Positions 52,987-61,359 of a DNA stretch of 64,000 nt are shown here, in pieces. A program made the position numbers and the translations under genes. The DNA comes from Streptomyces fragilis. GTDB lineage: Bacteria; Actinomycetota; Actinomycetes; Streptomycetales; Streptomycetaceae. Location: contig NZ_BEVZ01000002.1 in the NCBI RefSeq assembly GCF_003112515.1, positions 682,001-746,000 on the forward strand. The letters run 5' to 3'. Under the pieces are notes generated by a model. The model did not search any database and had not been told where the DNA came from. It saw only the letters and a program-made list of their open reading frames with translations. Each line of letters begins with the position of its first letter. The stretch's first letter is position 1.

Positions 52987-54313
52987 CGACCACCGACACC
53001 ACCGCCGACAGCACGATCAGCGGCACCTGGTCGTGCGCCGCCCGCCCCAGCAGCAGCACCGCCAGCACGGAACTGGTCAGCGGGAGCCCGGTCACCGCCG
53101 TCACCGCCGCCGCGATGCCCAGGGCCAGCCCCGGGGTGACGCCCAGGCCCGGCAGCCCGGCGCAGGCGAGGCCCACGCTCGCGCCCAGCAGGACCGACGG
53201 GAAGATCGGGCCGCCGCGCAGGCTGCCGAGACTGATGCCCCACGCCAGCCCCTTGAAGAGCACCAGCGCGAACAGTGCCGCGACCGGCCAGGCGTGCGGA
53301 CTGCCGGCCAGCTGGGCGAGCGTGGCCTGCCCGGAGAGCGCGGCCTCGGCCGGGGACCGCCCGGTGACCAGCGCGTAGGCGGCGACGCAGACGCCCACCG
53401 CCAAGGCGCAGGCCACCACCCGCCACGCAACGGGAGAGCCGGCGGCGCTCCCGTTGAACGCGGCGGCGCGGCGCCCCAGACGCCGGGCCAGGGCGATCAC
53501 CACCGCGATCAGCGCGGCCAGCGGGAGACCCCACAGGAAGTCGCCCGCGTCCGGACCGGGCCGGGGCAGGGCCGACGTCGGCAGGGTCAGCGCCCCGATC
53601 GACAGGCCCGTCCAGTGGCCGAAGCCGGTGAAGACCAGCGCGCCCGTCGCGCTCGCGGTCAGGCACGGCAGCAGGAGCGCCACCAGTTGCGCGCCGCCGA
53701 CGCCCGCCGCCTCCACCACCAGCACGGCGGCCACGATCGGCCCGCCGAGGATGGTGGAGATCGCCGCCGTGGAGCCGGTGGTGGCCACCACCGCCGAGGC
53801 CCGCGCGTTGTCCGGGCCCTTCCGCAGGCGCAGCGCCAGCAGCGCCAGTCCGCTGCCGAGCGCCATCAGCGGGGCCTCCGGCCCGAGGACCACGCCCAGC
53901 GGGAGGGTCAGCAGCGCGGCCAGCACGACACCCGGCAGTGCCCCGGGCCCGAGGGGAGGGCCGCCGAGGCCGTTCACGGGCAGATGGCCGCCCCGACCCG
54001 GCATCCGGGTCACGATCGGCGCCAGGACCAGCCCGGCCAGCAGCAGCGCGGGCAGGGGCCACCACCACGGAGGCCGGGAGTACCCGAACGCCTCGGGCAG
54101 CGACGTCCACACCCAGTGCTGGAGCTCGTGCTGGAGCGCGACGAAGAAGAAGCAGGCCAGGGCGACCGGCACGCCGAGCACCGCGGACAGCAGGAGCAGC
54201 CGCAGGTAGCCCCGGCTCAGCAGGGTCTGCCGCAGCGCCTGCTCCGCGGTGCCGGCGGCGGGCGGGGCCGACTGCGGGGCGGGTGCGGAGGCGGAGTGGG
54301 GGGAAGTGCTCAC
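52931..54313 (-). CDS. ClC-type chloride channel/transporter, divergent
   Basis: A 460-residue membrane protein of the ClC family with about 10-12 helical segments and no CBS domains. The gating-glutamate region GREGP appears as VLGPEAPLMALGSG with the Glu kept; the third anion-site motif GxFxP reads GGPIFPSVLLGASVG. The first anion-site motif (GSGIPE) is not recognisable. It is thus a divergent ClC whose selectivity may differ from chloride. A 50-residue Ala/Pro/Gln-rich head precedes helix one. The end overlaps xdhC by 56 bases on the other strand. Confidence 0.83.
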   Translation of the reverse strand: MSTSPHSASAPAPQSAPPAAGTAEQALRQTLLSRGYLRLLLLSAVLGVPVALACFFFVALQHELQHWVWTSLPEAFGYSRPPWWWPLPALLLAGLVLAPIVTRMPGRGGHLPVNGLGGPPLGPGALPGVVLAALLTLPLGVVLGPEAPLMALGSGLALLALRLRKGPDNARASAVVATTGSTAAISTILGGPIVAAVLVVEAAGVGGAQLVALLLPCLTASATGALVFTGFGHWTGLSIGALTLPTSALPRPGPDAGDFLWGLPLAALIAVVIALARRLGRRAAAFNGSAAGSPVAWRVVACALAVGVCVAAYALVTGRSPAEAALSGQATLAQLAGSPHAWPVAALFALVLFKGLAWGISLGSLRGGPIFPSVLLGASVGLACAGLPGLGVTPGLALGIAAAVTAVTGLPLTSSVLAVLLLGRAAHDQVPLIVLSAVVSVVVTQALGRTAGGGSGAPRP

Positions 54314-54415
54314 GTTCTCCTCGGGCGGGTCGCGGGCGCCGGGGCGATGAAGGCCCGGGACCAGTCAACGCGGCGCCGCCGCGCCCCGCACCTCCTCACG
54401 CGCACCCGGGCGGCG

Positions 54416-54835
54416 TCACTCCCACCGCAGCAGCCGGTTGAGGGCGCGGCCGAACAGGTGCCGCCCGGCGGCGCGCAGCACGCCGTCGAAGAGCCCCGGC
54501 AGGAACCGCAGCCGGACGTCCTCGCGCCACACGACGCGGGCCCGCCCGCCGGGCCCCGGCCGAACCTCCAGCTCGGCCCAGCCCAGCACCACCCGGCCGC
54601 GCTTCTCCAGCCGGCAGCGGCCGCCGGCGCCCGCCGCCGGCGGGTCCCAGACGGTGATCTCCATCAGGTCGAGGAAACCCACCGGCCCCACCCCCGTCCG
54701 GGCCCGCACGAAGCGGTCGTCCGCCGTCACCCGGGTGAAGGGGACCACCTCGCCGTGCCGGGGCCAGTGCGTCACCCGCCGCCACGCCTCGTCGAGGGGA
54801 AGCGGCACCGTGCGCTCGATCAGGAATTCGGCCAT
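54416..54835 (-). CDS. SRPBCC family protein
   Basis: A 139-residue START-like SRPBCC (polyketide cyclase/Bet v 1) domain, starting MAEFLIERTVPLPLDEAWRR as usual for the family and forming one lipid- or ligand-binding cavity. Actinobacterial members of this size are mostly uncharacterised. ATG at 54835 is chosen, as the fold starts there; the longer frame is a shadow. It lies 102 bases upstream of the ClC start on the same strand and may be co-transcribed. Confidence 0.83.
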   Translation of the reverse strand: MAEFLIERTVPLPLDEAWRRVTHWPRHGEVVPFTRVTADDRFVRARTGVGPVGFLDLMEITVWDPPAAGAGGRCRLEKRGRVVLGWAELEVRPGPGGRARVVWREDVRLRFLPGLFDGVLRAAGRHLFGRALNRLLRWE

Positions 54836-54968
54836 CCGCCGATGGTAGAGAACCGCTCCCGTCCGACCCCCGCATTCACCCGAGCGGGTGAGCCTTCGAC
54901 ATGCGCCGCCCGATCCGGGTACTCGCGGTCCGCAGTTCCCCGCCGCAGGCGAGAGGAAGGAGAGGCGT

Positions 54969-55958
54969 ATGAGCCGCCCCAACTGGTTCGGCCGACCCCG
55001 ACGCCCCTGGCGACGCGCCCTGGTCACCGGCGGCGCCGGTTTCGTGGGATCCCATCTCTGTGCCCGGCTCGTGTCGGAGGGCACCGAGGTGGTCTGCGTG
55101 GACAACCTCTGCACCGGCTCCCGCGCCAACGTGCTGGAGCTGGAGCAGGGCAGCGGCTTCACCTTCGTCCAGGGAGACGTCACCGAACCGGGCCTGCTGG
55201 CCGACCTGCCGGGCCGGTTCGACCTGGTGCTGCACTTCGCCTGCCCGGCCTCGCCCGCCGACTACCTGCGACTGCCGCTGCAGACCCTGGAGGTCGGCTC
55301 CACCGGGACCCGCCACGCCCTGGAGCGGGCCGGCGTTGACGAGGCGCGCTTCCTGCTCGCCTCGACCTCCGAGGTCTACGGCGACCCCCTGGAGCACCCG
55401 CAGCACGAGGCGTACTGGGGCAACGTCAACCCCATCGGCCCGCGCAGCGTGTACGACGAGTCCAAGCGGTTCGCCGAGGCGCTCACCACCGCCCACCGCC
55501 AGGTGAACAGCACCGCCACCGCGATCGTGCGGATCTTCAACACCTACGGCCCGCGGATGCGGACCGGCGACGGCCGCGCGGTTCCCACCTTCATCTCCCA
55601 GGCGCTGGCCGGCATGCCGCTCACGGTGGCCGGCGACGGCGGACAGACCCGCTCGCTGTGCTACGTGGACGACACCGTGGAGGGCGTCCTCGCCCTGGCC
55701 GCGTCGGAGGAGGCCGGACCGATGAACATCGGCGGCTCCGAGGAGATCACCATGCTGGAACTGGCCCGCCGGGTGATCGAGCTGACCGGCTCCGGCTCGC
55801 GGATCCGCTTCGTCGAGCGCCCCGTGGACGACCCCGGGCGGCGCCGCCCCGACACCACGCTGGCCCGCGAACGCCTCGGCTGGCAGCCCCGGACCGGCTG
55901 GACCGACGGGCTCAGGGAGACCGTCGGCTGGTTCGCCGGAACGGCCCAGGCGGCCTGA
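54969..55958 (+). CDS. UXS-like NAD-dependent nucleotide-sugar epimerase/decarboxylase
   Basis: A 329-residue extended SDR acting on nucleotide sugars. NAD is bound by GGAGFVGSH (about 21-29), Ser/Thr of the active site lie in STSEVYGDP, and Tyr162-x3-Lys166 is the catalytic pair (SVYDESK). The stretch STSEVYGDPLEHPQ with NPIGPRSVYDESKRFAE is close to that of UDP-glucuronate decarboxylases (UXS), which make UDP-xylose; a 4-epimerase or dehydratase role is the alternative. ATG at 54969 follows GAAGGAGAGG. It is just upstream of the carbamoyl/heptose operon but separated by a strong hairpin, so it is its own transcript or partly read through. Confidence 0.85.
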   Translation: MSRPNWFGRPRRPWRRALVTGGAGFVGSHLCARLVSEGTEVVCVDNLCTGSRANVLELEQGSGFTFVQGDVTEPGLLADLPGRFDLVLHFACPASPADYLRLPLQTLEVGSTGTRHALERAGVDEARFLLASTSEVYGDPLEHPQHEAYWGNVNPIGPRSVYDESKRFAEALTTAHRQVNSTATAIVRIFNTYGPRMRTGDGRAVPTFISQALAGMPLTVAGDGGQTRSLCYVDDTVEGVLALAASEEAGPMNIGGSEEITMLELARRVIELTGSGSRIRFVERPVDDPGRRRPDTTLARERLGWQPRTGWTDGLRETVGWFAGTAQAA

Positions 55959-55966
55959 GCGCACCC

Positions 55967-56008
55967 GCGCGGGCGGCCGCCGCGAGCACCGCGGACGGCC
56001 GCCCGCGC
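55967..56008 (+). terminator. Strong hairpin after the UXS-like gene
   Basis: Arms GCGCGGGCGGCCG and its complement extend with CCGCG/CGCGG across a one-base bulge, 9 bases after the stop codon. It suggests that the next operon has its own promoter within 56009-56179, though I see no clear -10/-35 there. Confidence 0.8.
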
Positions 56009-56179
56009 GCCGGGCGCGCCAACCGGGTGACAGTGGCCCGCCCCGGGTTTCGCCGCCCCCCGATTCGGCACCCGCCCACCCCGCGCCGCCAGGTGCGGCG
56101 CGGCGGGAACCGGGCCCGCAGGGACGGCCCGCCGCACAGACCGCCAGACCCCGACCCCACGTCCGGGACGGAGCACTCC

Positions 56180-57805
56180 ATGCGCATCCTTGGCATCAAC
56201 GCCCTCTTCCACGACCCCGCCGCCGCCCTGGTGGTCGACGGCCGCACGGTCGCCGCGGCCGAGGAGGAACGCTTCAGCCGACGCAAGCACGGCAAGCGCC
56301 CGGTCCCCTTCTCCGCCTGGGAGCTCCCCGAGCTGTCGGCCCGCTGGTGCCTGGAGCACGCCGGCGTCCGCCCCGAGGAACTGGACGCGGTCGCCTACTC
56401 GTTCGACCCCCGGCTGGCCCGCCCGGCCGACCGGATGGGCCTGGACGACCCCTGGGACCCGCTGCGCCTCGAGTACGCGCGCCGCGCCCCGGAGTTCCTC
56501 GCCGAGGCGCTGCCCGGCCTGGACCCCGACCGGGTCGTCTTCGTCCCGCACCACGTGGCGCACGCCGCCTCCGCCGGGCCCGCCTCGCCGTTCCCGGACA
56601 GCGCCGTGCTGGTCCTCGACGGCCGCGGCGAGTCCTCCTCCCACCTGGCCGGGCGCTACACCGACGGCAAGCTGGACATCCTGGCCACCCAGGCGCTGCC
56701 GCACTCCCTCGGCCTCGTCTACGAGGAACTCACCGCCCACCTCGGCTTCCTGCGCAGCAGCGACGAGTTCAAGGTGATGGCGCTCGCCTCCTACGGGAAG
56801 CCCCGCTTCCACCAGCGGCTGCGCGAGCACGTCCACGCCACCGGCGACGGCGGCTTCCGCGCCCACGGCGTCGACTGGGCGGCCTACGCCCCGCCGCGCG
56901 GCAAGCACGAGCCGTGGACCCAGGACCACGCCGACCTCGCGGCCAGCGCCCAGGCGGTGCTGGAGGAGGTCCTGCTGGAACTGGTGCACTGGCTGCACGG
57001 CGCCGCCGGCGGCGAATCGCTCACGCTGGCCGGCGGCGTCGCCCTGAACTGCGTGGCCAACGCGAGGATCGCCGCGACGGGCCCGTTCCGTGACGTCTGG
57101 GTGCAGCCCGCGGCCGGCGACGCCGGCACCGCCCTCGGCGGCGCCCTGCACCTCAGCGAGAACCCCGAGCCGATGCCCGGCGCCGACCTCGGCCGCGGCT
57201 GGTCCGACGACGAACTGCGGGCGATCCTCCAGGAGGCGGCCGTCCCCTTCGAGGAGCCCGAGGACATCGCCGAGACCGTCGCCGAGGAACTGGCCCGCGA
57301 CGGCGTCGTCGCCTGGTTCCAGGGCCGCAGCGAATTCGGCCCCCGCGCGCTCGGCCACCGGTCCCTGATGGCCCACCCCGGCCGCGCGGAGAACCTCGAA
57401 CGCCTCAACAAGGTCAAGGGCCGCGAGGAGTTCCGGCCCGTCGCCCCGATGGTCGTCGCCGACCGGGCCGCCGAGATCTTCACCGGGCAGCTGCCCAGCC
57501 CCTACATGCTGTTCGTGCACGAGGTCGCCGAGGCCTGGCGGGACCGCATCCCGGCCGTCGTCCACGTCGACGGCACCGCCCGCATCCAGACCGTCGAGGA
57601 GCGCCGGGAGCCCCTGGTCGCCCGCATGCTGCACGCCTTCGAACGCCGCACCGGGCTGCCGGTGGTGGTCAACACCAGCCTCAACACCGCCGGCCGGCCC
57701 ATGGTCGACGACCCGCGCGACGCCCTGGAGTGCTTCGGCTCCGCGCCCGTCGACCTGCTGGCCATCGGCCCCTTCGCCGTCCGACGCGGAAGGATGTTCG
57801 GATGA
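56180..57805 (+). CDS. NodU/CmcH-type O-carbamoyltransferase
   Basis: A 541-residue carbamoyltransferase of the NodU/CmcH/TobZ family, which uses carbamoyl phosphate and ATP to carbamoylate a hydroxyl, often on a sugar. The Kae1-like N-terminal domain has the metal-binding pair in PHHVAHAAS and the nucleotide segment VLDGRGESSSH; the C-terminal YrdC-like-interacting domain has GRSEFGPRALGHRS, a family hallmark, and FRPVAPM. ATG at 56180 follows GGAG. It is the first gene of an eight-gene overlapping operon, so the acceptor is probably the sugar made by the downstream genes. Confidence 0.9.
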   Translation: MRILGINALFHDPAAALVVDGRTVAAAEEERFSRRKHGKRPVPFSAWELPELSARWCLEHAGVRPEELDAVAYSFDPRLARPADRMGLDDPWDPLRLEYARRAPEFLAEALPGLDPDRVVFVPHHVAHAASAGPASPFPDSAVLVLDGRGESSSHLAGRYTDGKLDILATQALPHSLGLVYEELTAHLGFLRSSDEFKVMALASYGKPRFHQRLREHVHATGDGGFRAHGVDWAAYAPPRGKHEPWTQDHADLAASAQAVLEEVLLELVHWLHGAAGGESLTLAGGVALNCVANARIAATGPFRDVWVQPAAGDAGTALGGALHLSENPEPMPGADLGRGWSDDELRAILQEAAVPFEEPEDIAETVAEELARDGVVAWFQGRSEFGPRALGHRSLMAHPGRAENLERLNKVKGREEFRPVAPMVVADRAAEIFTGQLPSPYMLFVHEVAEAWRDRIPAVVHVDGTARIQTVEERREPLVARMLHAFERRTGLPVVVNTSLNTAGRPMVDDPRDALECFGSAPVDLLAIGPFAVRRGRMFG

Positions 57806-58854
57806 CGGCCCCCGCCGGGACGCCCGGCAGCGGCCACGCCGGGGAGCCCGGCTACGCGGTGGTGATCCCCACCCTGGTCCGCGACACCCTCGCCGACTGC
57901 CTGGCCTCCCTGGTCGCGTCCCACGGCCCCGAACCGGCCGAGATCGTCCTGGTCGACGACCGCCCGGGGCCGGCCGCCGACGACGAGGCCGCCCTGGAGC
58001 ACCCGCTGTCCGTCCTCGGCGACCTCAGGGCCCGCACCACCGTGCTGCGCGGCGGCGGCCGGGGACCGGCCGCGGCCCGCAACACCGGCGCCCGGGCGGC
58101 CGCCGCCCCGTGGATCGCCTTCCTCGACGACGACGTCCAGGTCGGCCCCCACTGGCGCGACCAGATCACCGAGGACCTGGCCACCGCCGCACCGGACACC
58201 GGCGGCATCCAGGGCGTGATCGCCGTGCCGCTGCCCGGCGAACGCCGCCCCACAGACTGGGAGCGCGCCACCGCCGGACTCGCCCAGGCCCTGTGGATCA
58301 CCGCCGACATGGTCTACCGCGCCGAAGCGCTCAAGCAGGTCGGCGGGTTCGACGAACGCTTCCCCCGCGCCTTCCGCGAGGACGCCGACCTGGCGCTGCG
58401 CGTCCTGGACGCCGGCTGGCAGATCCGGCGGGGCCGGCGCACCACCCGCCACCCGGTGCGCCCCGCCGACCGCTGGGTCTCGCTGCGCCAGCAGCGCGGC
58501 AACGCCGACGACGCGCTGATGCTGCGGCTGCACGGCGCCGGCTGGTGGAAGCAGGCGGCCGCCCCGCGCGGCCGGATCCGCCGCCACCTGGCGATCACCG
58601 CGGCCGGCGCGGCGGCCTGCCTGCTCGCCGTCGCCGGACGCCCGAAGGCCGCGTCCCTCACCGCCCTCGGCTGGGCGCTGGGCACCGCCGAGTTCGCCTG
58701 GGCGCGCATCGCACCCGGGCCGCGCACCCGTGACGAGGTGGTCACCATGCTGGTCACCAGCGTCCTCATCCCGCCCGCCGCCGCACGCCACTGGCTGGAA
58801 GGCCTGTGGCGTCACCGCGACGCCCGGCCCTGGCAGGAGGTGGCCGGCCCGTGA
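57802..58854 (+). CDS. Glycosyltransferase family 2
   Basis: A 350-residue GT-A fold transferase. The N-terminal nucleotide site has VVIPTLVRDTL and DDRPGP; the metal motif is FLDDDVQVG (about 112-120); and the FREDADLALRV acceptor segment (about 190-200) holds the ED motif. A hydrophobic pair of helices near 270-315 suggests association with the membrane. It overlaps the carbamoyltransferase stop in ATGA. Sugar and acceptor are not known, but the context suggests a lipid- or wall-linked heptose conjugate. Confidence 0.87.
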   Translation: MTAPAGTPGSGHAGEPGYAVVIPTLVRDTLADCLASLVASHGPEPAEIVLVDDRPGPAADDEAALEHPLSVLGDLRARTTVLRGGGRGPAAARNTGARAAAAPWIAFLDDDVQVGPHWRDQITEDLATAAPDTGGIQGVIAVPLPGERRPTDWERATAGLAQALWITADMVYRAEALKQVGGFDERFPRAFREDADLALRVLDAGWQIRRGRRTTRHPVRPADRWVSLRQQRGNADDALMLRLHGAGWWKQAAAPRGRIRRHLAITAAGAAACLLAVAGRPKAASLTALGWALGTAEFAWARIAPGPRTRDEVVTMLVTSVLIPPAAARHWLEGLWRHRDARPWQEVAGP

Positions 58855-59411
58855 ACCCCGCCGCAGCCGTCCTCTTCGACCGTGACGGCACCCTCGTGGA
58901 GGACGTCCCCTACAACGGCGACCCGGAGCGGGTCCGCCCGATGCCCGGCGCCGTCGAGGCGCTGGCCCTGCTGCGCGAGCGCGGACTGCCCGTCGGCGTG
59001 ATCAGCAACCAGTCCGGGATCGCCCGCGGCCTGCTCACCCGGGCCCAGGTCGACACCGTCAACGCCCAGGTCGAGAAGGTGCTCGGACCGTTCGACGTGT
59101 GGGAGATCTGCCCGCACTGCCCCGACGACGACTGCCCCTGCCGCAAGCCCGCCCCCGGCATGGTGGAGTCCGCCGCCGCCCGCCTCGGCCTCCCCGCCGG
59201 ACGCTGCGTGGTGATCGGCGACATCGGCGCCGACGTCGAGGCCGCACGGCGGGCCGGGGCGCGCGCCGTCCTGGTGCCCACGGCGGCCACCCGCGCCGAG
59301 GAGATCGAGACCGCTCCCGTGGTCGCCCCCGACCTGCTGAGCGCGGTCCGGCTGGTGGTCGCCTACCTCGACTGCGCCGGGCAGACGGTCGAGGCGGGGA
59401 GGCCGGCATGA
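58851..59411 (+). CDS. gmhB: GmhB-like heptose bisphosphate phosphatase (HAD)
   Basis: A 186-residue HAD-IIIA phosphatase. The nucleophile motif is DRDGT at 10-14, then ISNQSG for motif II, and the zinc site uses Cys87, His89, Cys95 and Cys97 in CPHCPDDDCPCRKP. GmhB removes the phosphate at C7 of heptose 1,7-bisphosphate. The zinc loop is short, as in the HisB phosphatase domain and some GmhB forms, so histidinol-phosphate phosphatase is an alternative by sequence alone; the GmhA- and HldE-like neighbours favour heptose. GTG at 58851 overlaps the GT2 stop in GTGA. Confidence 0.83.
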   Translation: MNPAAAVLFDRDGTLVEDVPYNGDPERVRPMPGAVEALALLRERGLPVGVISNQSGIARGLLTRAQVDTVNAQVEKVLGPFDVWEICPHCPDDDCPCRKPAPGMVESAAARLGLPAGRCVVIGDIGADVEAARRAGARAVLVPTAATRAEEIETAPVVAPDLLSAVRLVVAYLDCAGQTVEAGRPA

Positions 59412-60412
59412 GAGCCCTGGTGGTCCGGCTGGACAGCTTCGGCGACGTGCTGCTCGCCGGGCCCGCCGTGCGCGCGGTCGCCCGGCACGCCGACGAGGTG
59501 GCCCTGCTGTGCGGCCCGCGCGGCGAGCCCGCCGCCCGGCTGCTGCCCGGCGTGGACCGGGTGATCGTCTGGGACGCGCCCTGGGTCGGCCTCCAGCCGC
59601 CCCCGGTGGACCGCGCCGACATCGCGCGGACCACCGACCGGATCGCCGCCTTCGGCGCCGACAGCGCGCTGATCCTCACCTCCTTCCACCAGTCGCCGCT
59701 GCCCACCGCCCTGCTGCTGCGCCTGGCCGGGGTCGGCCGCATCGCCGCCGACAGCGAGGACTACCCGGGCGCCCTGCTCGACGTCCGCCACCGCCGTGCC
59801 GGCCACGACCACGAGGCCGAGGCCGCGCTGCGGCTGGCCGAGGCCGCCGGCTTCCCGCCCGCCGAGGACGACGACGGACGCCTCGCCGTCCTGCCGCCCC
59901 CGGAGACCGGCGCGCTCACCGGACCCGAGCCCTACGTCGTCCTGCACCCCGGGGCCAGCGTCCCGGCCCGCGCCTGGGCCCCCGAGCGCTGCGCCGAGGC
60001 GGTCCGCGAACTCGCCGCCGCCGGACACCGCGTGCTGGTCACCGGCGGGCCCGGCGAGAGGGAGCTGACCGCCCGGGTGGCCAGCCGGCACGGCCTCGAC
60101 CTCGGCGGCCGCACCGACGCCGCCACCCTGGCCGGCGTGCTCGCCCGGGCCCGGGCCGTGGTCACCGGCAACACCGGCCCCGCCCACCTCGCGGCCGCCG
60201 TCGGCACGCCCGTGGTCTCGCTCTTCGCCCCCGTGGTGCCCGCCGGACGCTGGCGCCCCTGGGGCGTCCCGCACATCCTGCTCGGCGACCAGGAGGCGCC
60301 CTGCGCCGGCAGCAGGGCCCGCACCTGTCCGCTCCCCGGCCACCCCTGCCTGAACACGGTGACCGGGCTCGACGTGCTCGCCGCGGTGGAGAAAGTGATG
60401 GTGTCCCGATGA
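59408..60412 (+). CDS. Glycosyltransferase family 9 (heptosyltransferase-like)
   Basis: A 334-residue GT-B enzyme of family GT9, whose best-known members are ADP-heptose:LPS heptosyltransferases. Landmarks are MRALVVRLDSFGDVLLAGPA at the start, VVLHPGASVPARAW near the domain joint, and the sugar-binding VTGNTGPAHLAAAVGTPVVSLFAP. In a Gram-positive with no LPS the acceptor must be another glycan or lipid. It overlaps the gmhB-like stop in ATGA. Confidence 0.9.
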   Translation: MRALVVRLDSFGDVLLAGPAVRAVARHADEVALLCGPRGEPAARLLPGVDRVIVWDAPWVGLQPPPVDRADIARTTDRIAAFGADSALILTSFHQSPLPTALLLRLAGVGRIAADSEDYPGALLDVRHRRAGHDHEAEAALRLAEAAGFPPAEDDDGRLAVLPPPETGALTGPEPYVVLHPGASVPARAWAPERCAEAVRELAAAGHRVLVTGGPGERELTARVASRHGLDLGGRTDAATLAGVLARARAVVTGNTGPAHLAAAVGTPVVSLFAPVVPAGRWRPWGVPHILLGDQEAPCAGSRARTCPLPGHPCLNTVTGLDVLAAVEKVMVSR

Positions 60413-61359
60413 GGATCCTGATCTGGCACGTGCACGGCTCGTGGACGACCGCCTTCGTCCAGGGCCCGCACACCTACGTCGTGCCCGTCACCCCCGACAG
60501 GGGACCGGACGGACTCGGCCGGGCCCGGACCTTCGACTGGCCGGACTCCGTGGTCGAGCTGCCCCCGCGGGACCTGCGGGAGGCGGGGATCGACCTCGTC
60601 GTCGTGCAACGGCCGCACGAGATCGAGCTGGTGGACCGGTGGCTCGGCCGCCGGCCGCCCATGGTCTACCTCGAGCACAACGCCCCCGCCGGCGACGTCC
60701 CCGACACCCGCCACCCGGCCGCGGACCTCCCCGGCGTCACCCTCGTCCACGTCACCCACTTCAACCGCCTGATGTGGGACGCCGGTTCCACGCCGGCCAC
60801 GGTCATCGAACACGGCATCGTCGACCCCGGGCCGCTGTGGACCGGCGAACTTCCGCGCGCCGCCGTGGTCGTCAACGAACCGCTGCGCCGCGGCCGGACC
60901 ACCGGCACCGACCTCCTCGCCCACTTCGCGCACGCCGCCCCGCTCGACGTCTTCGGCATGGGCACCCATGGCCTCGCCGGAGCCCTCGGCGTCGACGCCG
61001 ACCGCTGCCGCGACCACGAACTCGCCCAGCGCGACCTGCACGCCGAGATGGCCAGGCGCCGCGTCTACGTGCACCCCGTCCGCTGGACCTCCCTGGGGCT
61101 CTCCCTGCTGGAGGCCATGCACCTGGGGATGCCGGTGGTCGCCCTCGCCACCACCGAGGTGACCGAGGCGGTGCCCGAGGACGCCGGAGTCGTCTCCAAC
61201 CGCCTCGACGTACTGACCGACGCCGTACGGGAGTTCGTCGCCGTCCCGGACCACGCCAGGGCCGTGGGCACACGCGCCCGCACGGCCGCGCTCGCCCGTT
61301 ACGGGCTGCCCCGCTTCCTCGACGACTGGGAGCGGCTGCTGAAGGAGGTGACCCGATGA
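60409..61359 (+). CDS. Glycosyltransferase, GT-B fold (GT4-like)
   Basis: A 316-residue glycosyltransferase with a shortened N-terminal domain: MRILIWHVHGSWTTAFVQG, then MVYLEHNAP and VTHFNRLMWDAG. The C-terminal nucleotide-sugar site has SLGLSLLEAMHLGMPVVALA, the E-x7-E-type region of GT4 enzymes. The His-rich start (HVHGSW) is unusual. Both ends overlap neighbouring genes in ATGA, in line with strict co-translation. Donor and acceptor unknown. Confidence 0.82.
   Translation: MRILIWHVHGSWTTAFVQGPHTYVVPVTPDRGPDGLGRARTFDWPDSVVELPPRDLREAGIDLVVVQRPHEIELVDRWLGRRPPMVYLEHNAPAGDVPDTRHPAADLPGVTLVHVTHFNRLMWDAGSTPATVIEHGIVDPGPLWTGELPRAAVVVNEPLRRGRTTGTDLLAHFAHAAPLDVFGMGTHGLAGALGVDADRCRDHELAQRDLHAEMARRRVYVHPVRWTSLGLSLLEAMHLGMPVVALATTEVTEAVPEDAGVVSNRLDVLTDAVREFVAVPDHARAVGTRARTAALARYGLPRFLDDWERLLKEVTR

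Noticed and set aside
56083..56105. Small hairpin GCGCCGC/GCGGCGC before the carbamoyltransferase
   Set aside because: Seven base pairs of pure GC are frequent here by chance, and nothing suggests a riboswitch.
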